Origin: Primorskyibacter sedentarius
GTDB lineage: Bacteria > Pseudomonadota > Alphaproteobacteria > Rhodobacterales > Rhodobacteraceae
Assembly: GCF_004342065.1 (NCBI RefSeq)
Contig: NZ_SLZU01000001.1
Location: 186,001-250,000 of the forward strand
DNA length: 64,000 nucleotides
Direction: 5' to 3'
Part shown: positions 17,322 to 26,271 of the stretch, in pieces
How the letters are laid out: every line of letters begins with the position of its first letter
Numbering within the stretch: position 1 is the first letter of the stretch
Notes under the pieces: generated by a model
Told to the model about the DNA's origin: nothing
Database searches by the model: none
What the model saw: the letters and a program-made list of their open reading frames with translations, nothing else
Translations under genes and position numbers: made by a program

Positions 17322-18752
17322 TCAGTCGTTGAACCCGCGCTGGATCGGGATGGGCTGCACCCCGAATTCTGCCGCGCGCATCCCCTGCTCGGCGGCGTCG
17401 CGCGCCTCGAAAAAGTTGGTCAGCGCAATGGCGACCTGAAACGAGAAATCCGTGGAATAGGCCGCATCGTTGGTAGAGGTTCCGGCAGCCACGTTCTGAA
17501 ACCACAGCATCCATTCGTCGGACCCGCCCGCCGCAGGCGGCATCGGCCCGCCATCCGGCACGGCGCCTGCTGGCACAAGGCCGGTCACGGCCGGATATTG
17601 CGCATTGATATGGCAGGACAGGCAAGAGGTCGTGTTCAGATCCGCAGGCCCGTTCAGACGCCCGTTCCAGCCCAGATGCTGTGGCGGCAAGTCGGGCGAG
17701 TCGGTGATGATCGTCTCTTTCAGATCCGGGTTCACCTCTGTCTTCACCGGCGGGAAAGGTGTTGTCTTGTTGGTACGATTATCGGGGTCATTGCCCCACA
17801 TCAGGCCAACCGGCACGAGGTTCTCGAACTTGTTCTCGTTGCCCAATTGGCCGTTATAGGCAAAGGTTCCAAGGATCCATCCGGTCTCTCCGGCGCGGTC
17901 GTCCCGCACTGCAATATCCATCTGCAACAGGTTGACCTGCTGGACAGCGCGCGTGGACGACGTCCAGAAATTCGGCGTGATATAGGCCAGCCATGACAGC
18001 GGGTTTTCCAGAAATGGCAGGTGGTCGACACCTTTAGGCGCGTCCGTGAACAGCAGTTTTGCAAACACCGTCCCGACGGGGAAGCCGCCGCCATAGCGCC
18101 TGTCCGTGGCCTCGGGGTTGGGCGCGTTCTGGTCTTTCCACATCTGGCCCATCGTATAGCCGCCCTGTTCGTTGATCAGCGTGATCGCATAAACGGAATA
18201 GTTGCCATCCTGCCCCATCTGCCCCGATCCAAGCTGCCCCGGTGACACAGGTGCCTCCTTGATCAGCCCGCGAAACCCTTCGGTGCCGCCATTGGGCGGA
18301 TAGGCAGAGGTCGAGGTATGCAGCCAGGGGATGTGATACCAATTGGCCTGGCTGTTGGCGAAAGGGTCCCAATCGGGCGTATTTCCGGCAAGCGCATAAT
18401 CCCGCACAGCCATCAGATAGGCATGGGTATCGGTCTGGAAATCCATCTCCATGAAGGGCGGCAGCTCTTTAGGCACGGCCTCTGGAAAATCGGTCTTGAG
18501 CCGAAAGATCGGCTGGTCGCTCCAGCAACCGAAATATTCCGCGGGCGTCACCATGAACCCGAAATCCGGGTATGGGCTTTGCGGCGCGTTGGGGTTTTCG
18601 GCGACGTAATTCGGCGACTGGTTCGTGCCCGGCGCCACTGGTTTTGTCGCATTAGCCGGACAGGCCGGATTGATCGCGGCGGCGCTTTGCGCGACGCCCA
18701 TGCCCGGTGCCAAAAGCAGGGCAGCAATTGCGGGGGATAGAATTGCTTTCAT
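17322..18752 (-). CDS. secreted protein with one CxxCH heme motif, 476 aa
   Basis: The protein has a signal peptide (MKAILSPAIAALLLAPGMGVAQ) and one cytochrome c-type motif CLSCH near residue 370, so it is probably a periplasmic monoheme protein of unnamed family. Most of the chain (residues 60-340) has no domain I recognise and is rich in Trp, Pro and Asn. A start at 18752 is preferred because a GGAG site precedes it and the signal sequence begins there. It lies 38 bp downstream of the one-chain molybdenum hydroxylase gene on the same strand and may be its electron acceptor or a partner. A compartment conflict exists because the hydroxylase shows no export signal. Confidence 0.75.
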   Translation of the reverse strand: MKAILSPAIAALLLAPGMGVAQSAAAINPACPANATKPVAPGTNQSPNYVAENPNAPQSPYPDFGFMVTPAEYFGCWSDQPIFRLKTDFPEAVPKELPPFMEMDFQTDTHAYLMAVRDYALAGNTPDWDPFANSQANWYHIPWLHTSTSAYPPNGGTEGFRGLIKEAPVSPGQLGSGQMGQDGNYSVYAITLINEQGGYTMGQMWKDQNAPNPEATDRRYGGGFPVGTVFAKLLFTDAPKGVDHLPFLENPLSWLAYITPNFWTSSTRAVQQVNLLQMDIAVRDDRAGETGWILGTFAYNGQLGNENKFENLVPVGLMWGNDPDNRTNKTTPFPPVKTEVNPDLKETIITDSPDLPPQHLGWNGRLNGPADLNTTSCLSCHINAQYPAVTGLVPAGAVPDGGPMPPAAGGSDEWMLWFQNVAAGTSTNDAAYSTDFSFQVAIALTNFFEARDAAEQGMRAAEFGVQPIPIQRGFND

Positions 18753-18790
18753 GTCTATGCTCCTCGTCGTTTGGAAAACAGTTTCGGGGG

Positions 18791-21700
18791 TCAGCCATTC
18801 AGCTGTGTCAGGTCGAGTTCGCAAGCGTCCCGGACCGCGTCGACCGTGGCGGGGGCATCGAGGTTGAAGGCCCAGGGCAGTCCGCGTTCGACCCGCGAGG
18901 CGCGCACCGCGTTGCGCAACGCCAAGAACACGCTGGTTGCCAGCACCAGCGGCGGCTCGCCCACCTCCTTGGAGGACAAGACGCCATCAGTCGGGCTGGG
19001 CGGCACCTCTGCCAGATCGCGCGGGAAAAGATGCACGTTCATCTTAAGCGGGATCGAGGTTGTGGCGGGCACCTTGTAGCGCCATGTGTTGAGCGTATTC
19101 AGTCGGCCGGCCTCATCACCCGTCTGCTGAAAGGCCAGCTTTTCGGACAGGACCAGGCCGATGCCCTGGACAAACGCGCCCTCGACCTGACCGATATCGA
19201 TTGCGGGGTTCAGGCTCCATCCCATGTCATAGGCAATGTCAGAGGAGATGACCTTGCTTTCGCCGGTCAGCACATCAACCTCGACCACCGAAACTGCCGC
19301 CGAATAGGTGAACCCCACGAAATTGTCGAACCCACCGCCATTGGCATCCGGATCGACGGTATAGCCCGGAATATGCGGCTGCTGGTCATGGGGTTTGTAG
19401 GTGACATTGGGCATCGAGACCTCTCCGCCCCGGATCGGCGCGGTGAAGGTGGCGGTCAGGCCAATCCGGTTGGTATGGGCAAGCGCCACGATCTTTTGCC
19501 AGACCAGATGCACCCCGTCGCCGGAACAGGCCTGCCAGCCCTCGGCCCCATGGTTCCAGTAATCGATGCCCTGCGCGGTACACCATTCGTCGCCATGTTC
19601 GGTGCGCATATCCTGCGCAAAGCCCAGAAGCCGGTCGCGCATCTGCCCGCACAGCTGTTTGACCGCCTCGCCGTTATAGGCCGTGCCGGTTGAACCGCCG
19701 GTGCTGATCGGGTTGGGGATGACGCTGGTCTTGGCCGCCTCGACGATGATCATGTCCTGAGGGATGTTCAGCACGTAGGACGCAATCTGGCGGACCTGTG
19801 TCAGCAACCCCTGCCCCATCTCGACGCCGCCCTGATGGATGATCACCGTGCCATCGGCCTGATAGATCGACAGCATCGCCGTGGCCTGTTCCAGCATGGT
19901 CAGGTTGTAGCCAGAGCCGTATTTCACCGGCATCATCGCAATGCCGCGCTTGCGCCATTTATTCGCCGCGTTGAAATCCTCGACGGCTTTCAGCTTTGCG
20001 GCATAGTCGCATTGCGTTTTCAGGTAATCCCAGACCTCGCGGATGTAGCAAAAGGACAGCGCCTGACCAAAGGGCGTGACGTCGCCCCGCTGATAGAGGT
20101 TCTTGGCGCGCACCTCTTCGCCCGTCATGCCAACGGCATAGGCCGCGTCCTCGATGGCGCTTTCGACAATCAGCTTGCCCTGTATATCCCCAAAGGACCG
20201 AAAGGCCGTGCTGGGTGCGGTATTGGTCCGGCACACGTCAATCTGGCTTTGGAAATTCGGGATGCGGTAGGCATTGTCGATCCGGGTCTGAATGCAGTTG
20301 GAGACAATGAAAGAGCAGTCGTAGAACGCACCCCCATCCCCCCAAAGCCGCGTCACGAAACCCCGCAGCAATCCGCGATCTTCCGGGTCGAGTTCGCCCT
20401 TGTCGATCGCCACCCGTGTCTGGCCGTAATAGCCGTGCCGTTTGCCGATCATCGCCGTGTCCTGCTCGCGCGTCAGCGCCAGCTTGACGGGCCGCCGGAT
20501 GGCATCGGCCGCCTTTGCCGCAGCCCCGGTGACAAAGCGCGCCTGTTCGGTCTTGCCGCCGAACCCGCCCCCCACGGGCGGGATCTGCACATCGATCCGG
20601 TTGTAATGCATCCCCGTTGCCATGGCGGCGGTCTGGTGCATTTCCATCGGGCTTTGGCTGGAAGGGCGCAGCACCATCTGGTGACTGTCCACCGGCTCTG
20701 CAATGGCGGCCTGCGGTTCCATGTAGAAATGGATCTGGCCGCCAACCTGCTGGGTCTGCCCGACCAACCGGCATGGCACGCCGTCCAGCGTCATCTCTTC
20801 GTCCAGCGGCGTCCGGTCAAGCGGGTCTTCGTCAGAGTTGACCCAGTCAAGCTTGCTGCCCGGCCGGGTGATCCGCCAGATATGCGAGATGAAACTCGCC
20901 TGCGAGGGCCAATCGGGATAGATGCTGCCAACCGCTATTGCCTGCTCCAGCGACAGGACCGGATGATGCCACCAGTCGGGCGCATCGGCGGGCACCTGCG
21001 TCGCCTCGTAATGGATGCACTCCGCCTCGACATGGGCCGCGATATCCTCGGCCGCCTGTGCGTGCTTCGCGGCGATCAGCGCGATAGTCTGCCCGATATA
21101 GCTGACCTCTTCCTCTGCAAAGATCGGCTGGTCGGACCCCATGCCTTGCAGGTTGATCTGGCCGGGGCCAAAATCGTCGGACGTCATGATGTCCACGAAG
21201 TCCGGGAATTTGTCGCGCAGGTGGTCACGCAGATCGGCCACCTTCACCTTCCTCCTGACGCCCGGGCAGGTGAATGCAAAGCGGGAAAGCGCACGCTGCG
21301 ATTGCACCAGACTGGCATAGGCGGTGTTGGGCGGCACGGGCAGCTCATGCGCATAGTGGATCTGGCCCGAGGCTTGCTCCATCGCGCGCCCCTTGATGAA
21401 AGGCTCGCCCACCGGCTGTTCGAAACTGCGCGATTTCCACGACTGATGGCCGTCGCTGACAGGCCACCTGCCCCATGACATCTCGGCCGCGGATGAAAGA
21501 TCGGACGGCACGGAACGACCGTGTGAAATCAGCGCGGCAATGATGGATTTGTACAGGAAACTGACGGCAAGCTGCGCCTTGTACCGGTCGGAAATCCCTT
21601 CGGACGGCAGGCCCTCCATCCGCTCTGCCCACATCTCCAGTTGGACGAGAACTTCGGTTTCAAGGCATGTCGTGATCTTCGGGATAGCGGCCAGCGACAG

Positions 21701-23344
21701 GCCCGTCTCGGCAATCAACGCTTCGGTCTGCCGCGCGCGCCAAGGATATGGCGCAATCCCCCCGAACACCAGCACAGGGGCCGCGCCGTCAGGGCCCAGA
21801 TGCGTCGTCGCATTCACCAGACTGTGCGAGTTGACCTCCCGCAGGGCAACCTTGTGCGGGTAATAGCCTCTAACGGCGTGCTTTTTCGGCAGGATGAAAG
21901 CCAGAAGCACCAGCGACGCGGCAAGGTCGGGATCATCCCGGCACGCTTTGACCAGCTGTTGCAGCGGCATCACCTCGGCATCATTGCCGCGCCTGATATC
22001 GATGAATTCAACATCTGCCCCCACCCCGACCATCGCCGTCGCAAGATCCGACGGGAAAGGCTCTGCTTCCTCGATATGATGCAGCACCAGCATGAGGTTG
22101 CCGCCGATCGTGGCCGCGTTACGCACGATCCGCCCCGCAGTGCGCATCGCCATATGATGCAGCACGCCAAGGGCAGAGGACGTGTCAAAAAAGGTCTCTC
22201 CCTTCTTTTCGACGGTCAGCCCCTGTTTCGTCATCTCGCCTTCGAGAAAAGCGATCAGGTCACTATAGGTCGTCCCGGCGGACAGGCGGATCGCCTCTGG
22301 CGTAACGTGCGGCGGCGCGTTCAGCTCTGCGATCTCCCGAATGTCGAGATAGTCCGCAGCGGTGACATATTCGTCCTTGTAGATCCCGAAAGAGGTGTTG
22401 GCATGGACAAGCCGCATGGGCCCCTTCCCGGCCATGCGCATCACATCAATCAGCCCGGCAAGATCCGCTGGCGTCGTCCAGCGCTTGCCCTCCGCCTTTA
22501 CATCGACAGGCCGCGCCGGGGCCTTTGCCGCCGAAGGGAACGGGATGTTGACCGACCGCAAGGGGCGTTGTAGCCCTGCGTCGCTGTCCAGTTTGCATTT
22601 CATACGGTTGCGCGCATCCGCTTCTGTCCAGTCAGAGGCGAATGATTTCATGCCTGTCAGGATGGGCCGGTAGCCGGTGCACCGGCACAGGTTGCCGTCA
22701 AAGGCCTGCTCGATCTCCCGCTTCGTGGCCTTGGGGTTGTTGGCGATGAATTCGGACATGTTCATCACGAACCCGACAGAGCAATAGCCGCATTGACTGC
22801 CGTTATTCGCGGCAAGCCGGTAGGCGACGGGGTTCATGCCACTCGTTTCGGCTTTGTCCTGCGGGACGCGCGCCTCGGCGGCCGGGGCGACCCCTTCCGC
22901 CTGATTGCGGGCCTCGGTCCCGGCGGCGCGGCGCAGGTTTTCGTGATGCGCGCGCGCCTCGGCCATTTCCTTCTGGATATGGGGCGTCTGCAACGGGGAT
23001 TGCGGCGCCATGCGCGAGAACACCTGCGCATGCGCGGGCCGCTCAGGACGCCCACGCGCGACGCCCCCCGTTCCTTCGATCGTGGTCACGGACAGCCCGT
23101 CCAATGCGCAAACCGGGCGCAGGCAGGAATTGATTGCGCGATGCTCTGGCTGGTCCCCGTCGCCGTTCCAACGTGACAGGATCACCGTGCAGCCGCCACA
23201 TCCGCCCTGCCCGCAGGGCTTCTTGGGGCCGGCCAGTCCAATCTCCGGTGATCGCAGGAAATCAATCAGTAAAAGCCGGGGCGATGGATCATGTACGATC
23301 TGACGTTGCCCGTTGAGAAAGAAGGAGACGCTATTGCTTGTCAT
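18791..23344 (-). CDS. single-chain molybdenum hydroxylase (xanthine dehydrogenase-like), 1517 aa
   Basis: All parts of the xanthine dehydrogenase family lie in one chain. These are a [2Fe-2S] ferredoxin domain (Cys 44, 49, 52, 74), a second [2Fe-2S] domain (Cys 185, 188, 220, 222), an FAD domain (~270-530), its C-terminal lobe (to ~640), and two molybdopterin domains with GGGFGGKTEQA, TAFRSFG and HQGGVEMGQGL. The catalytic Glu is present in SSKEVGEPP (Glu1463). The Arg of TAFR, equivalent to bovine Arg880, is kept. The base-binding Glu802 appears replaced by Thr (GGKT), which argues against hypoxanthine or xanthine as substrate. An extra ~80 residues (93-175, Ala/Arg-rich) separate the two iron-sulfur domains. 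Bacterial versions are usually split into two or three genes. Confidence 0.85.
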   Translation of the reverse strand: MTSNSVSFFLNGQRQIVHDPSPRLLLIDFLRSPEIGLAGPKKPCGQGGCGGCTVILSRWNGDGDQPEHRAINSCLRPVCALDGLSVTTIEGTGGVARGRPERPAHAQVFSRMAPQSPLQTPHIQKEMAEARAHHENLRRAAGTEARNQAEGVAPAAEARVPQDKAETSGMNPVAYRLAANNGSQCGYCSVGFVMNMSEFIANNPKATKREIEQAFDGNLCRCTGYRPILTGMKSFASDWTEADARNRMKCKLDSDAGLQRPLRSVNIPFPSAAKAPARPVDVKAEGKRWTTPADLAGLIDVMRMAGKGPMRLVHANTSFGIYKDEYVTAADYLDIREIAELNAPPHVTPEAIRLSAGTTYSDLIAFLEGEMTKQGLTVEKKGETFFDTSSALGVLHHMAMRTAGRIVRNAATIGGNLMLVLHHIEEAEPFPSDLATAMVGVGADVEFIDIRRGNDAEVMPLQQLVKACRDDPDLAASLVLLAFILPKKHAVRGYYPHKVALREVNSHSLVNATTHLGPDGAAPVLVFGGIAPYPWRARQTEALIAETGLSLAAIPKITTCLETEVLVQLEMWAERMEGLPSEGISDRYKAQLAVSFLYKSIIAALISHGRSVPSDLSSAAEMSWGRWPVSDGHQSWKSRSFEQPVGEPFIKGRAMEQASGQIHYAHELPVPPNTAYASLVQSQRALSRFAFTCPGVRRKVKVADLRDHLRDKFPDFVDIMTSDDFGPGQINLQGMGSDQPIFAEEEVSYIGQTIALIAAKHAQAAEDIAAHVEAECIHYEATQVPADAPDWWHHPVLSLEQAIAVGSIYPDWPSQASFISHIWRITRPGSKLDWVNSDEDPLDRTPLDEEMTLDGVPCRLVGQTQQVGGQIHFYMEPQAAIAEPVDSHQMVLRPSSQSPMEMHQTAAMATGMHYNRIDVQIPPVGGGFGGKTEQARFVTGAAAKAADAIRRPVKLALTREQDTAMIGKRHGYYGQTRVAIDKGELDPEDRGLLRGFVTRLWGDGGAFYDCSFIVSNCIQTRIDNAYRIPNFQSQIDVCRTNTAPSTAFRSFGDIQGKLIVESAIEDAAYAVGMTGEEVRAKNLYQRGDVTPFGQALSFCYIREVWDYLKTQCDYAAKLKAVEDFNAANKWRKRGIAMMPVKYGSGYNLTMLEQATAMLSIYQADGTVIIHQGGVEMGQGLLTQVRQIASYVLNIPQDMIIVEAAKTSVIPNPISTGGSTGTAYNGEAVKQLCGQMRDRLLGFAQDMRTEHGDEWCTAQGIDYWNHGAEGWQACSGDGVHLVWQKIVALAHTNRIGLTATFTAPIRGGEVSMPNVTYKPHDQQPHIPGYTVDPDANGGGFDNFVGFTYSAAVSVVEVDVLTGESKVISSDIAYDMGWSLNPAIDIGQVEGAFVQGIGLVLSEKLAFQQTGDEAGRLNTLNTWRYKVPATTSIPLKMNVHLFPRDLAEVPPSPTDGVLSSKEVGEPPLVLATSVFLALRNAVRASRVERGLPWAFNLDAPATVDAVRDACELDLTQLNG

Positions 23345-23829
23345 GTTCGAATATCACCTGCGCGAAGTCAGTTTGGAATGTGCGATCGGGGGAACGGGAA
23401 AAAGATGATACGAACCAAATGGGGGCCCTCGGCAATCCGCCGGGAGCGGTCGTTCTGACCATTTGTCTGACCGCAAACCGCACATCCCGCAAGGAAAATT
23501 TCCCGCTATAGCTGTATTCTGTGCGATCAGATCGAGTTAAACGAGTGCTCCGCGACATGGCGCAAACCCACGCAAGACGGACGTTGACGTCGCTCGGCAC
23601 GGCATGCGGAACGGTCGCCCACACGGCGGCGTCAAGTCGTTCATGTGGCAGCTTTTCGGTCAGGCCGCGATGGCTGGAAGGCGGCCACCCGCGACCACGC
23701 CGCCATGCCGGAACCACACGGGATCAGTACGCATCCATTGAAACAGCATCGTGACGCGACACGGGGGCTGTGCGCTTTCTGTCAGGGTCACTTAGCCCGA
23801 GTGCAGAACGCACGCCCCGCGAGAAGCAA
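23345..23829. other. intergenic region upstream of the molybdenum hydroxylase, 485 bp
   Basis: No coding sequence is supported; the overlapping reading frames are Arg/Pro-rich with no recognisable domain. The hydroxylase promoter should lie here, reading leftwards, but I see only a weak -10-like TATAGC around 23510. The region also follows the end of the GntR gene; I see no terminator hairpin for it. Confidence 0.4.
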
Positions 23830-24528
23830 TCAGGGTGTCGAGGGTGCCCCCCCGCCCGCATTGCCGCGCCCGCCGGTTTTCAGCAATCCCAGCAGGTGGT
23901 GAAACTTTTCGCCCTGAACCGCGACATGGCTGCGCATGACATCCGCAGCACCCGCCGCGTCGCCGTCCTTCAGCGCGTGGACCACGGCCTGATGCTCTGC
24001 CATGGACTGTTTCAGCCGCCCCCTTGCGCGCAGTTGCATCCGGCGAAACGGCCGCAGCCTGCGTTGCAATCTCAGGGCCTCCTGTTGCAGAAAGCCGTTC
24101 CCGGCCTGCTCATAGATCAGGGCGTGGAAGAGTTCGTTCTGGTGGTAATAGCTGTCGGTATCATTCGCCGAAACCGCCTCGGCGCAGCGGGCATTCGTAC
24201 TTTCCAGCCTTGCAAGCGCGTCGTCGCTGATGCGGCTGGCCGCCAGACGGGCGCAGACCGCCTCCAGCTCTGCCATGACCTCGAACATCTCGATCAGCTC
24301 CACCGGTCCGGGCTGGCGCACGAAGACACCCCGGCGCGGAATCTGATCGACCAGACCGGAAAGCGCCAGCCGTTGCAGCGCTTCGCGGACGGGCGTGCGC
24401 GAGACGGAAAACCGCTCTGCCAGCTGCACCTCGTCAAGCCGCGCCCCGTCGGCAAAAGTGCCGTCGAAGATCAGCCCCTCGATATCGTCGGCAATGATGT
24501 CTGACCGTTTGCGATCCATGAACAGCAT
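23830..24528 (-). CDS. GntR-family (FCD domain) regulator of the malonate operon
   Basis: This 232-residue regulator has an N-terminal winged helix with the GntR signature (VQLAERFSVSRTPVREALQRL, residues ~34-54). A helical FCD ligand domain follows (~80-215) with metal-binding-type residues (His and Asp in YHQNELFHALI and HVAVQGEKFHHLL). It is divergent from matPQMAB, the arrangement known for GtrA, which controls malonate uptake in Sinorhizobium. An inverted repeat (TGTATACA) lies in the gap. Whether it activates or represses is not visible. The start is 24528 or the Met 3 codons later. Confidence 0.88.
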   Translation of the reverse strand: MLFMDRKRSDIIADDIEGLIFDGTFADGARLDEVQLAERFSVSRTPVREALQRLALSGLVDQIPRRGVFVRQPGPVELIEMFEVMAELEAVCARLAASRISDDALARLESTNARCAEAVSANDTDSYYHQNELFHALIYEQAGNGFLQQEALRLQRRLRPFRRMQLRARGRLKQSMAEHQAVVHALKDGDAAGAADVMRSHVAVQGEKFHHLLGLLKTGGRGNAGGGAPSTP

Positions 24529-24544
24529 AGATCACGAAACCGCT

Positions 24545-24575
24545 TTGAACGCAATATGAGCCGTCTTGTATACAG
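24545..24575 (+). promoter_or_regulatory. promoter and GntR operator of the malonate operon
   Basis: TTGAAC (24545-24550) and TATACA (24569-24574), 18 bp apart, form a plausible promoter. The -10 lies inside the perfect palindrome TGTATACA (24567-24574), a pattern seen for FCD-type GntR operators. Ligand-controlled repression of the operon is the simplest reading. Confidence 0.6.
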
Positions 24576-24650
24576 TTTGGTTGACATGATGCGCCATCGC
24601 TGCCACCGTCCCGGCAGTCTGGACAAAATCCGGCACTTTGGGAGGAAATC

Positions 24651-25637
24651 ATGAAACTGTCATTCACCGCCACCGTCGCGGCCGCTGCCCTGTTCACATC
24701 CGGCATTGCGGCCTCTGCAACGGAATTGCGCCTGTCGCATCAGTGGTCCACCAGCGATGTGCGTCACGAAGTGGCCCAGATCGTCGCTGACGAAGTGGCC
24801 GCTGCTGATGTCGATCTGGAGATCAAGATTTTTCCATCCGCCTCGCTTTTCAAGGCGCGCGAGCAGTATAACCCGCTCAGCCGTGGGCAATTGGACATGA
24901 CGGTCCTGCCGCTCAGCTACGCGGGCGGCCAGCAACCTGCCTATAACCTGACGCTGATGCCGGGACTGGTGAAGAACCACGATCACGCCGCGCGCATGAA
25001 CGACAGCGAATTCATGGGCAAGATCGAGGAGATCATGGCCGGGGATGATGTGAAAGTACTTGTCCACGGCTATCTGGCGGGCGGTTTTGCCGGCAAGGAT
25101 GGCTGCATCACTGCGCCCGAGCATATGGAAGGCAAACAGACCCGCGCGGCCGGCAAGGCGTTCGAGCAGATGCTGGCAGGTGCCGGGGCGTCCATCGCGT
25201 CGATGGCCTCGTCAGAGATCTACAACGCGATGCAGACGGGCGTTCTGGATGCGGCCAACACGTCGTCATCTTCCTTTGTCAGCTATCGCATCTACGAACA
25301 GGTGGCCTGCTACACGCCTGCGGGTGAATACGCGCTGTGGTTCATGTATCAGCCGCTGTTGATGAACAAGGCCACCTTTGACGGTCTGACCGAAGACCAG
25401 CAGGCCGCGCTGATGGCGGCGTCGGAAAAAGCGCAGGCCTATTACCTTGAAGAGGCCAAGAAGCAGGACGCGGAGTCGGCCAAGGTCTTTGCCGATAACG
25501 GTGTCGAGATTGCCCAGATGAGCGCCGAGGAGTTCGAAGCCTGGCGCGCCCTGGCGCAAGAGACGTCCTACAAGGCCTTCGTCGAGGAAACACCCGGGGG
25601 TCAGGAGCTTCTGGACCTGGCACTTTCGGTAGACTGA
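24651..25637 (+). CDS. matP: malonate TRAP transporter substrate-binding protein
   Basis: This 328-residue DctP-family periplasmic receptor has a signal peptide (MKLSFTATVAAAALFTSGIAASA) and a typical TRAP arginine region (GKQTRAAGKAFEQ, near residue 165) that grips a carboxylate. Start 24651 has a perfect GGAGG site. It opens an operon with DctQ and DctM homologues, malonyl-CoA decarboxylase and malonyl-CoA synthetase, the same set as matPQMAB of Sinorhizobium meliloti, so malonate is the likely ligand. A hairpin follows the stop and would let the receptor be made in excess over the membrane parts. Confidence 0.9.
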   Translation: MKLSFTATVAAAALFTSGIAASATELRLSHQWSTSDVRHEVAQIVADEVAAADVDLEIKIFPSASLFKAREQYNPLSRGQLDMTVLPLSYAGGQQPAYNLTLMPGLVKNHDHAARMNDSEFMGKIEEIMAGDDVKVLVHGYLAGGFAGKDGCITAPEHMEGKQTRAAGKAFEQMLAGAGASIASMASSEIYNAMQTGVLDAANTSSSSFVSYRIYEQVACYTPAGEYALWFMYQPLLMNKATFDGLTEDQQAALMAASEKAQAYYLEEAKKQDAESAKVFADNGVEIAQMSAEEFEAWRALAQETSYKAFVEETPGGQELLDLALSVD

Positions 25638-25646
25638 TCCCTGAAA

Positions 25647-25670
25647 GGGGCGGCGCAACCGGGCCGCCCC
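25647..25670 (+). terminator. intra-operon hairpin between matP and matQ
   Basis: An 8-bp stem (GGGGCGGC / GCCGCCCC) with an 8-base loop and no T-run sits in the 58-bp gap. It may partly terminate transcription or stabilise the matP mRNA, raising receptor over permease. Confidence 0.6.
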
Positions 25671-25695
25671 GATATGCAAACGCACGGAGGCAGGC

Positions 25696-26271
25696 ATGGC
25701 TGGCCAAAGCTCGGCCGCGGTGGCGCGGACCGGAAACAATCCCTTTCTCCGCCTGGTCGCGGCAATCTCGACATTCGCAGGATGGTGCGCGGCCGCGATG
25801 ATCGTCGCGGCGGTGATCATCACCTGCCAGATGATCTGGGTGCGCTCGGTCTTGAACGGATCGACCATCTGGCAGACAGAGGCGGTGATCTACCTGGTGG
25901 TGACCGCAACGTTGATCGGGCTGTCCTATGTCCAGCGCCTGCGCGGGCATGTGAATGTGGACCTTGTGCCGCTGTCCCTGCCCCCGCGCCTTCGCATGGC
26001 CATGGCCGTCGTCACGCTTACCCTGTCCATCGCCATCGTCGCGCTGATGCTGTTTTACGGCTACGAATACTGGCATTTCGCGTGGGATCGCGGCTGGCGG
26101 TCCGACACGGTCTGGGGGGTGAAACTCTGGATCCCATACCTGGCACTCCCGGTCGGGTTCGCGCTGTTGCTGTTGCAGCTCGTGGCCGATCTCGTGGCGC
26201 TTTTGACCGGGGTGGATAAACCCTTCGGCATCGAAGAGCCCAGCCCGACACCATCCAAAGGAGCCGTCTGA
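25696..26271 (+). CDS. matQ: malonate TRAP transporter small permease (DctQ)
   Basis: This 191-residue protein has four predicted membrane helices (for example MIVAAVIITCQMIW near residue 35 and MALFYGY-like helix near 110), the DctQ size and topology. It couples the receptor MatP to the large permease MatM. A GGAGG ribosome site precedes the ATG, and its stop is directly followed by the matM ATG. Substrate assignment comes from the mat genes around it, not from its own sequence. Confidence 0.88.
   Translation: MAGQSSAAVARTGNNPFLRLVAAISTFAGWCAAAMIVAAVIITCQMIWVRSVLNGSTIWQTEAVIYLVVTATLIGLSYVQRLRGHVNVDLVPLSLPPRLRMAMAVVTLTLSIAIVALMLFYGYEYWHFAWDRGWRSDTVWGVKLWIPYLALPVGFALLLLQLVADLVALLTGVDKPFGIEEPSPTPSKGAV

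Noticed and set aside
23331-23717. 128-codon minus frame upstream of the molybdenum hydroxylase
   Set aside because: Arg/Ser-rich, no ribosome site, overlaps the hydroxylase start, and no family is recognised.
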